From contig JBBRYK010000091.1 of assembly GCA_038237665.1 (NCBI GenBank), positions 1-10,575 of the forward strand: DNA of 10,575 nt, in the 5' to 3' direction. Of the stretch, positions 5,427 through 10,575 are shown in pieces (position 1 is the first letter of the stretch; every line of letters begins with the position of its first letter). The DNA is from JBBRYK01 sp038237665. GTDB taxonomy: Bacteria > Actinomycetota > Thermoleophilia > Gaiellales > Gaiellaceae. The position numbers were made by a program, and so were the translations under genes. A model generated the notes under the pieces. It was not told where the DNA came from and ran no database searches. It saw only the letters and a program-made list of their open reading frames with translations.

Positions 5427-6755
5427 ATGTTTGGCATGTCGAAAAGCCATCCGCTCCCGCTTGCCGCGCGTGTCGCGCGCATGTCGCGCGAGCTGAACCC
5501 TCAACTTCCTCGCACGCTCTGGTTCTACGAGGCCGGCGTCGTCGTGAACGCCTTCGGGCGCGGGATGACGCTCCCCTTCGTCCTCATCTATCTGCACAAC
5601 GTCCGCGGATTGAGTCTTGGCCTGGCGGGCGTCGTTGCGGCCGCGTACGCCGCCGCGAGCTTCGCCGGATCCCTGGCCGGCGGTGCGCTCGCCGACCGTG
5701 TGGGCGCTCGGCTCGTTCTGATCGGTGCGCTCGTCGCCGCAGGCGGCGGGTACGGCTGGTTCGGGTTCGTGCACCACCCGCTTCAGGCGTTTCTCGCGAT
5801 CGCGATTGCCGGATTCGGGAACGGTGCGTTCCTGCCCGCGCAGTCGGCCACGATCGCGGCTCTCGCCGGTCAGGAGCGCCGGCACGGGGCGTACGCGGTC
5901 CAACGCGCTGCAGACAACCTCGGCATCGGTCTCGGAGCCACGGTCGGCGGGGCGATCGCGATCTCGTCCGATCCCACGACGTTCACGGCGCTCTTCGTGC
6001 TCGACGGGGCCACGTCTCTGCTGTTCGCGCTGCTCCTGGTCGTGCTGCCGTTGCGCGACACCTCGCCGAAGCTCGTCGCGGCGGGGGAGGCCGCGCCGCG
6101 CTACCGGGAGCTGTTCAAGCAGCGGCTCATCCTCGGGGTGATCGGGCTGAATGTGCTCTACGTGATCGGCGGCTACACGCTGCTCGAGACGGCGCTGCCG
6201 GTCTTCGCGAAGAACGAGGGCGGCGTGAGCGAGCACGGAATCGGTTTGCTCTTCCTCGCGAACACGCTTGCGGTCGTCGTGTTCCAGCTCCCGATTTCCC
6301 GCCTGCTCGAGGGACGGCGGCGGCTGGTCGCGCTCGGCGTGATGTGCCTCGGCTGGTCCGTCGCGTGGGCGGCCGTCCTCTTCAGCGGTATTTGGCTGCA
6401 CGGCGCCCAGGCACTCCTGGTGTTCGTCGTCGCGGTCGCGGCCTTTGCCGTCGGCGAGTGTGTCCTGGCGCTGGTCAGCACCCTGGTCGCGGATCTGGCG
6501 CCCGAACGCCTCCGCGGTCGCTGCATGAGCCTGATCGCGTGCTCCTACGCGATCGGCTTGACCGTGGGGCCGGTCTTGGCCGGGTTCACGCTGCAGGCGT
6601 CCCAGTTCGCCGTCTGGCCGATCGGCATCGGCCTGCTCGTGCTCGCCGCCGGCGGAGGAATCGCGCTCCAGCGGCGGCTGCCTACGGCGGTCCGGGTGAC
6701 GCCGGCGCGCGAGCGCGCGCAACTCGCACCCGAAGCTGTGCCGGCGACGGCTTAA
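5427..6755 (+). CDS. Major facilitator superfamily transporter (DHA1-like drug/solute exporter)
   Basis: A 442-residue polytopic membrane protein with about 12 predicted transmembrane helices. MFS motif A follows TM2 (GGALADRVGARL, about 85-96). The helix 5 region AVQRAADNLGIGLGATVGGAI (about 157-177) is Gly-rich with the Asn and Gly spacing common in drug:proton antiporters. The second half contains ADLAPERLRGRCMSLIACSYAIGLTVGPVLAGF, the matching cytoplasmic-loop and TM11 signature of DHA1-type exporters. The substrate cannot be read; proton-coupled efflux from the cytoplasm is the likeliest role. The ATG at 5427 is the first candidate. ATG at 5436 and ATG at 5481 (MSRELNPQLPRTLWF, just before TM1) are alternatives, and none has a good Shine-Dalgarno. 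The upstream leader ORF and hairpins suggest inducible expression. The pheST leader begins within 25 nt of its stop. Confidence 0.9.
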   Translation: MFGMSKSHPLPLAARVARMSRELNPQLPRTLWFYEAGVVVNAFGRGMTLPFVLIYLHNVRGLSLGLAGVVAAAYAAASFAGSLAGGALADRVGARLVLIGALVAAGGGYGWFGFVHHPLQAFLAIAIAGFGNGAFLPAQSATIAALAGQERRHGAYAVQRAADNLGIGLGATVGGAIAISSDPTTFTALFVLDGATSLLFALLLVVLPLRDTSPKLVAAGEAAPRYRELFKQRLILGVIGLNVLYVIGGYTLLETALPVFAKNEGGVSEHGIGLLFLANTLAVVVFQLPISRLLEGRRRLVALGVMCLGWSVAWAAVLFSGIWLHGAQALLVFVVAVAAFAVGECVLALVSTLVADLAPERLRGRCMSLIACSYAIGLTVGPVLAGFTLQASQFAVWPIGIGLLVLAAGGGIALQRRLPTAVRVTPARERAQLAPEAVPATA

Positions 6756-6766
6756 GCCGTTATTCT
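6737..6766 (+). promoter_or_regulatory. Candidate promoter for the pheST leader
   Basis: TATTCT at 6761-6766 resembles a -10 box. TGTGCC at 6737-6742, 18 bp upstream, is a poor -35. Initiation would fall at about 6773-6776, placing the leader GTG at or almost at the 5' end of the RNA (leaderless or nearly so), which is common in actinobacteria. The -10 begins 5 nt after the MFS stop codon. Confidence 0.35.
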
Positions 6767-6775
6767 CGACGCGTA

Positions 6776-6838
6776 GTGGAGACCTGCGCCGCCTTCGTGT
6801 TTACCCGGCCCCGGCGGGGTGCCGGGAGCCGCGGCTAG
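6776..6838 (+). CDS. Candidate pheST leader peptide with Phe-Val-Phe
   Basis: The reading frame GTG at 6776 to TAG at 6836 encodes 20 residues beginning METCAAFVFTR and ending in an Arg/Gly-rich tail. The codons TTC (6794), GTG and TTT (6800) put two phenylalanines directly before a strong hairpin that starts at 6804, upstream of the genes for phenylalanyl-tRNA synthetase. Ribosomes waiting for charged tRNA-Phe there would cover the first hairpin arm. The frame is also open upstream through the end of the MFS gene, so the GTG start depends on the proposed promoter at 6761. There is no Shine-Dalgarno; a leaderless start is proposed. The amino-acid match to the operon is the main support. Confidence 0.5.
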   Translation: METCAAFVFTRPRRGAGSRG

Positions 6839-6911
6839 CGCGCTCAGCCGTCCGCTGCTTCTGAACCCCGGCCGGGGCGTCGCATTCTCGTAACAGGGTC
6901 AACCCCGTTAC
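6804..6911 (+). promoter_or_regulatory. Structured pheST leader with alternative stems, putative Phe attenuator
   Basis: Segment 1 (CCCGGCCCC, 6804-6812) pairs with segment 2 (GGG at 6817-6819 and GCCGGG at 6821-6826) to form a 9-bp stem with one bulge. Segment 2 can instead pair with CCCGGC at 6867-6872 (segment 3). Segment 3 also forms part of a palindrome CCCC-GGCC-GGGG at 6866-6877, a 4-bp hairpin that could act with segment 4. A final hairpin at 6890-6911 (GTAACaGGG, loop TCAA, CCCcGTTAC, one mismatch) lies 28 nt before the pheS ATG. CTTCTG at 6858-6863 and CAGAAG at 6911-6916 could close the whole domain. No long U-tract is present, as is often the case in high-GC actinobacteria. Folding is inferred by eye. 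Confidence 0.45.
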
Positions 6912-6939
6912 AGAAGTGTGTCGGACGACCGTGGAGACG

Positions 6940-7977
6940 ATGAACCCAGAGGAACCCAAGCCACTCGATACAGTCGCGGCCGTGGATGCGGCGGCCCTGG
7001 AGACCGAGGCGCTCGGCGCGGCGGCGGCCGCCGCCACGGTCGACGCGGTCCAGGAAGCGCGCGTCCGTTACCTCGGCAGGCGCAGCGAGCTCAAGCAGGC
7101 GCTGCGCGAGGTTCGCGACCGGGAGACGGGGATGGCCTTGAACGCCGTTCGCGAGCGCCTGGAAGCGGCCTTCGACCGCAGGCGCGCGGAGCTCGAGCGT
7201 GCCGAGCGCGAGCGCGATCTGGCCGAGGAGCAGGTCGACGTCACGCTGCAGGGCACGGCCTACCGGCGGGGCGCGCTCCACCCGATCACCCTGATCCGAC
7301 GCGAGGTCGAGGACATCTTCGTCGGGCTCGGCTACGAGGTCGTCGACGGCCGCGAGGTCGAGACCGTCCACTACATCTTCGACCAGCTGAACATGGGGCC
7401 GGGCCACGTCACCCGCTCGCCACTCCACACCTTCTACTTGACGGAGAACACCCTCTTGCGGACCGAGACGTCCGCGTCGCAGATCCGGGTGATGGAGGCA
7501 CGGCAGCCTCCCGTCTACATGGTCTCGCTCGGCCGGGTCTACCGTCGCGACACGCCCGATCCAAAGCGGTACCCGATCTTCCACCAGGTCGAGGGCCTCG
7601 CCGTCGACCGCGGGATCACGCTGGCCGACCTCAAGGGAACGTTGCAGCTCCTGCTTCGGCGGCTCTTCGGCGAGGAGCGCAGCGTCCGGATCCGGACGAG
7701 CTTCTTCCCCTTCACCGAGCCTTCGGTCGAGGCCGACGTCGAGTGCTTCATCTGCGGCGGAGAGGGCTGCCGCGTCTGCGAGTACGAGGGCTGGATCGAG
7801 GTCGGCGGTGCCGGGGTGGTGGACGAGAACGTGCTTCGAAACGTCGGCTACGACCCCGAGGAGTACTCCGGCTTCGCGTTCGGCTGGGGCCTGGAACGGA
7901 TCTTCATGCTCCGCTACGGCCTGCCGGACATCCGCATGCTGTGGCAGAACGACCTGCGGCTGCTGAGGCAGTTCTGA
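6940..7977 (+). CDS. pheS: Phenylalanyl-tRNA synthetase alpha subunit
   Basis: The 345-residue catalytic subunit of the (alpha-beta)2 class II synthetase that attaches phenylalanine to tRNA-Phe in the cytoplasm. An N-terminal helical coiled-coil region (about 10-95) binds tRNA. The class II core follows: HPITLIRREVEDIF near 114 (motif 1 region), GRVYRRDTPDPKRYPIFHQVEGL near 198-221 (motif 2) and GFAFGWGLERIFMLRYG near 311-327 (motif 3). A four-cysteine knuckle, Cys269-x2-Cys272-x4-Cys277-x2-Cys280, sits in the loop after FPFTEPSVEADV, as in a subset of bacterial PheS proteins, and probably binds zinc. Departures from commoner sequences include YIFDQLN for YNFDALN and GAGVVDEN for GAGMVHPN. 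The ATG at 6940 is chosen for GGAG at 6933-6936; a GTG at 6916 would add eight residues. It is 13 nt from pheT, so one operon. Confidence 0.97.
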   Translation: MNPEEPKPLDTVAAVDAAALETEALGAAAAAATVDAVQEARVRYLGRRSELKQALREVRDRETGMALNAVRERLEAAFDRRRAELERAERERDLAEEQVDVTLQGTAYRRGALHPITLIRREVEDIFVGLGYEVVDGREVETVHYIFDQLNMGPGHVTRSPLHTFYLTENTLLRTETSASQIRVMEARQPPVYMVSLGRVYRRDTPDPKRYPIFHQVEGLAVDRGITLADLKGTLQLLLRRLFGEERSVRIRTSFFPFTEPSVEADVECFICGGEGCRVCEYEGWIEVGGAGVVDENVLRNVGYDPEEYSGFAFGWGLERIFMLRYGLPDIRMLWQNDLRLLRQF

Positions 7978-7990
7978 GCGCGGTGAGTCG

Positions 7991-10282
7991 ATGAAGGTCC
8001 CGATCAGCTGGCTGCGCGAATACGTTGCCTACGAGGCCTCGACCGCCGAGCTGGTCCGGCGTCTGACGATCTCGACCTGCAACGTGCAACGCGTCTTTCG
8101 GCACGGCGTCGCTGACGAGAACGGCAACCTCGACCTCTTTCGCGTCGGCCGGGTGCTCGAGGCGGGCCAGCACCCGAATGCCGACCGCCTTCAGCTCTGC
8201 CTCGTCGACGTCGGTGAGGGCGAGCCGCGCCAGATCGTCTGCGGCGCCTGGAACTTCGGCGCGGGAGCGACCGTCGCGGTCGCGCTGCCGGGAGCCGTCC
8301 TGCCGGGTGGGCAGAAGCTCGAGCGCGCGAAGCTCCGCGGCTCCGTCTCCGACGGGATGATCCTCTCGGAGCGCGAGCTGGAGCTCGGGCAGGACCACGC
8401 CGGGATCCTCGTCCTCTCGGAGCCGGCCGAGCCGGGGACGCCCCTCGCCGACGTTCTTCCGCTCGGTGAGGAGGTGATCGAGGTCGAGACGACTCCGAAC
8501 CGGCCCGACCTGCTCGCCGTCTACGGGATCGCACGCGAGGTGGCGGCGCTCTTCGACGTGCCGCTGGCGCCGCCGCCGGGGGTGGAGCCTCCGCGGGCGG
8601 CCGACGAGCCGGTCGACGTCCGCGTGGAGGATTTCGAGGGCTGTCCGCGCTACATCGGCAGAACCTTCGCCGATGTCACGGTCGCGCCCTCGCCGGCATG
8701 GCTGAAGGCGCGCCTGGCCGCCGCCGGCATGCGCCCGATCTCGAACGTCGTCGACGTGACCAACTACGTGATGCACGCGCTCGGAAACCCGTTGCACGCC
8801 TTCGACCGTTCGAAGCTCGCCGAAGGACGGATCGTCGTCCGCCGGGCCAGGCGCCGGGAGGAGATCCGAACGCTGGACGGAAACCTGCGCCGCCTCGACG
8901 AGCGCGACCTCGTAATCGCCGACGCCTCGCAGGCCGTCGCGATCGCCGGGATCATGGGCGGCGCCGAGACGGAGGTCGGCGAGGAGACGACCGAGGTGCT
9001 GCTCGAGGCGGCCAACTTCGAGCCGCTCGGGCTCCTGCGCACCTCGGAGCGGCTCGGGCTCCGGACGGAAGGCTCGAATCGCTGGGAGAAGGGCGTCGAT
9101 CCCTACCTCGCCGAGCAGGCCGCCGCCCTCGCGACGCAGCTGATCGTCGAGCTCTCGGAGGCCCGCTGGACCGGGCAAACCGACGTCCATGCCGATCTGC
9201 CCGAACCTCCCGTCGTCACGCTGAGGCCGGAGCGCGCCAACCGCCTGATCGGCCTCGAGGTCCTGCCCGGCGAGCAGCGCACGATCCTCGAACGACTCGG
9301 CTTCGACCTCTCGGAGGAGTGGCGGGTGACCGTCCCGACCTGGCGGGCCCGCGATGTGACCCGCGAGGTCGACGTGATCGAGGAGATCGCACGCATGAAG
9401 CTCGACGAGGTCCCGTACACGCTGCCGGTACGGCGCGAGATGTTCGGCCGGCTTTCGAGAGCACAACGCCTCCGGCGCCTCGTCGAGGACGTCATGGTCG
9501 GCTGCGGCTTCTTCGAGGTCTACACGCCGAGCCTGCTCGCACAGGACGAGCACGAGCAGGCGCTGCGCATCCCCGAACCACAGTCGTCCGAGCAGTCGGT
9601 GCTGCGTACGCGGATCCTCCCGGCGCTGATCGAGGCGGCCCGGCACAACCTCGCCGTGGGCAACACCGGGATCGCCCTCTTCGAGATCGCTCACGTCTAT
9701 CTCCCGACCGGGGACGAGCTGCCCGAGGAGCGCTGGCGGCTGGCTGCAATCACCGAGGGCGGTTTCTCCGCCGCGAAGGGGGCGCTGGAGACGCTCCACG
9801 ACGCGCTCGGCGTTCGGCCCGTTCTCGTCCGCGCGCGTGAAAGCCTGTATCACCCGGGCAAGACAGCCGCGGTCCAGGCTGGAGTCGTCGGCGAGCTCGA
9901 GCCGGGGCTGCTCGAAGACCGGTGGGGCGCGTTCGAGCTCGACCTCGACACGCTCTTGGCCGTGGCGCCCGAACGTCCGGAATACGAGGACGTGATCACG
10001 TTCCCGGCGCTCCGGCTCGACCTGGCCTTCGTGGTCGACGAGGACGTTCCGGCCGGCGATCTGATCGACGCCGCCCGCGAGGCCGCCGGTCCGGAGCTTC
10101 GCGACGCGCGCGTGTTCGACGTCTACCGCGGCGAGCAGATCCCCGCGGGCCGAAAGTCGGTCGCGCTCGCACTCGAGTTCCGCTCGCCCGCGCGGACGCT
10201 CACGGACGAGGACGGAGCGCGTTTGCGCGACGCGATCGCAGCCGCGCTGCGGGAGCGCTTCTCGGCCGAGCTCCGGGCCTAG
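7991..10282 (+). CDS. pheT: Phenylalanyl-tRNA synthetase beta subunit
   Basis: A 763-residue partner of PheS, slightly shorter than the common length of about 800. Domains in order: the N-terminal MKVPISWLREYV; an EMAP-like tRNA-binding OB domain at about 48-150 (VGRVLEAGQHPNADRLQLC to LRGSVSDGMILS); and the B3/4 editing domain at about 205-380, with NYVMHALGNPLHAFD, GIMGG (320-324) and RTEGSNRWEKGVDP (358-371), which hydrolyses mischarged Tyr-tRNA-Phe. Then come B5 at about 405-480, the inactive synthetase-like core at about 485-655, and the ferredoxin-fold anticodon-binding domain at about 665-763 (ITFPALRLDLAFVVDEDVPAGDL). The start is clear: GGTGAG lies 3 nt upstream of the ATG and the N-terminus matches the family. 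Its TAG overlaps the stop of the convergent WD40 gene. Expression is presumably controlled with pheS by the upstream leader. Confidence 0.97.
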   Translation: MKVPISWLREYVAYEASTAELVRRLTISTCNVQRVFRHGVADENGNLDLFRVGRVLEAGQHPNADRLQLCLVDVGEGEPRQIVCGAWNFGAGATVAVALPGAVLPGGQKLERAKLRGSVSDGMILSERELELGQDHAGILVLSEPAEPGTPLADVLPLGEEVIEVETTPNRPDLLAVYGIAREVAALFDVPLAPPPGVEPPRAADEPVDVRVEDFEGCPRYIGRTFADVTVAPSPAWLKARLAAAGMRPISNVVDVTNYVMHALGNPLHAFDRSKLAEGRIVVRRARRREEIRTLDGNLRRLDERDLVIADASQAVAIAGIMGGAETEVGEETTEVLLEAANFEPLGLLRTSERLGLRTEGSNRWEKGVDPYLAEQAAALATQLIVELSEARWTGQTDVHADLPEPPVVTLRPERANRLIGLEVLPGEQRTILERLGFDLSEEWRVTVPTWRARDVTREVDVIEEIARMKLDEVPYTLPVRREMFGRLSRAQRLRRLVEDVMVGCGFFEVYTPSLLAQDEHEQALRIPEPQSSEQSVLRTRILPALIEAARHNLAVGNTGIALFEIAHVYLPTGDELPEERWRLAAITEGGFSAAKGALETLHDALGVRPVLVRARESLYHPGKTAAVQAGVVGELEPGLLEDRWGAFELDLDTLLAVAPERPEYEDVITFPALRLDLAFVVDEDVPAGDLIDAAREAAGPELRDARVFDVYRGEQIPAGRKSVALALEFRSPARTLTDEDGARLRDAIAAALRERFSAELRA

Positions 10283-10575
10283 CCGGTGCGCGTATCGAGC
10301 AGCGCCTTCAGCTCGGCGGCGGTGACCGTCTGCTGAACACGCCTGCGCGCGACCGGAATCAGGTCGTTCAGGAGGCCGCATGTCTCGCACCTGAAGATCG
10401 CGGCGCTCCAGTCGTCGCTCGCGGTGAGGATGCGCTTGCCGTCGGGGCTGAACGCACCTGAGCGGACGACGTCGACGTGCCATTTCACCTGCGTGACCGC
10501 GTTCGCCATCCGCCACTCCCAGATGCGGGCCGAGCCGTCGGTCGAGGTCGTGACGACGAGACGGCCGTCGGGGCT
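10279..10575 (-). CDS. WD40-repeat protein, C-terminal end only (likely STAND-type ATPase)
   Basis: Ninety-eight C-terminal residues are visible; the N-terminus lies beyond the window. Two WD40 blades can be seen. The first ends SPDGRLVVTTSTDGSARIWEW (fragment residues 1-21, cut at the edge); the second runs WHVDVVRSGAFSPDGKRILTASDD and closes with AAIFRC (about 32-63). A CETCG element follows, then a helical tail (LLNDLIPVARRRVQQTV). Such C-terminal tails after the last blade are common in actinobacterial proteins that fuse a regulatory or protease domain, a STAND-type NTPase and a WD40 sensor. That identity is inferred from the tail, since no NTPase motif is in view. The gene is convergent with pheT, and the two stop codons share the sequence CTAG. 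Confidence 0.85.
   Translation of the reverse strand, partial: SPDGRLVVTTSTDGSARIWEWRMANAVTQVKWHVDVVRSGAFSPDGKRILTASDDWSAAIFRCETCGLLNDLIPVARRRVQQTVTAAELKALLDTRTG

Noticed and set aside
5316..6722. A 468-codon minus-strand frame opposite the MFS gene
   Set aside because: The product is highly charged and repetitive in composition, whereas the plus strand gives a convincing 12-TM transporter.
6890..6911. GTAAC...GTTAC inverted repeat as a third copy of the cupin operator
   Set aside because: Only the outer 5 bp match. The half-site spacing differs (22 bp overall instead of the 15-bp core) and the centre is a GGG/CCC stem with a tetraloop, so an RNA hairpin is the better reading.
6756..6939. 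A T-box riboswitch controlling pheST
   Set aside because: No recognisable T-box bulge sequence or specifier-loop architecture was found. The leader-peptide arrangement explains the region better.
6916..6939. GTG at 6916 as the pheS start
   Set aside because: The GTG overlaps the proposed leader stem and has no Shine-Dalgarno, whereas the ATG at 6940 has GGAG upstream. The choice is not certain.
7904..10516. An open frame of about 870 codons on the minus strand opposite pheT
   Set aside because: The translation is Arg/Asp/Gly-rich without domain logic, while the plus strand encodes a full PheT. Long antisense frames are expected from the G/C third-position bias.
1..10575. Mobile elements, CRISPR arrays, tRNA or rRNA genes, toxin-antitoxin or defence genes
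   Set aside because: No transposase, integrase, regularly spaced repeat, cloverleaf or rRNA-like sequence was seen. The WD40 fragment alone does not establish a defence system.

Overview
The window is about two-thirds G+C or more and has strong G/C third-position bias. It also carries a LemA/DUF2207 envelope pair and a WD40 protein tail of the kind common on large actinobacterial STAND-type ATPases. Together these suggest a high-GC actinobacterium, possibly Thermoleophilia/Gaiellales-like. This placement is an inference from style, not from a marker-gene comparison. No RNA genes, insertion sequences, integrases, CRISPR arrays or phage genes are visible, so this is ordinary chromosomal sequence whose interest lies in its regulatory DNA.

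Left block (1-5152), all on the minus strand. In transcription order it holds a SAM-dependent methyltransferase (5152-4406), a 48-residue small ORF (4365-4219), a LemA-family membrane protein (4222-3575), a DUF2207 membrane protein with a glycine-rich tail (3578-1674), a small cupin (1569-1240), and a clan GH-A-like glycoside hydrolase that runs off the window edge (1133-<1). The small ORF, LemA and DUF2207 are joined by ATGA and CTGA stop/start overlaps and look translationally coupled. Between DUF2207 and the cupin sit two matching palindromes that look like a pair of repressor operators. One of them contains the cupin start codon.

Middle block (5153-6755), plus strand. A divergent intergenic region contains a possible extended -10 promoter. 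It is followed by an 8-codon ORF (MRNSSSWN) behind a perfect Shine-Dalgarno sequence, then mutually exclusive hairpins, then a 12-TM major facilitator superfamily exporter. This is the layout of a leader-peptide attenuator.

Right block (6756-10282), plus strand. pheS and pheT encode the two subunits of phenylalanyl-tRNA synthetase, 13 nt apart. Their leader contains a candidate 20-residue peptide with the codons TTC-GTG-TTT placed directly before a strong hairpin, followed by further alternative stems. This fits classical phenylalanine-dependent attenuation. pheT meets a minus-strand WD40-repeat protein tail to tail, and the two stop codons share a CTAG.

No complete new defence or mobile system is present. 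The observations most worth following are the two putative leader-peptide attenuators, the operator pair over the cupin, and the small ORF coupled to lemA.
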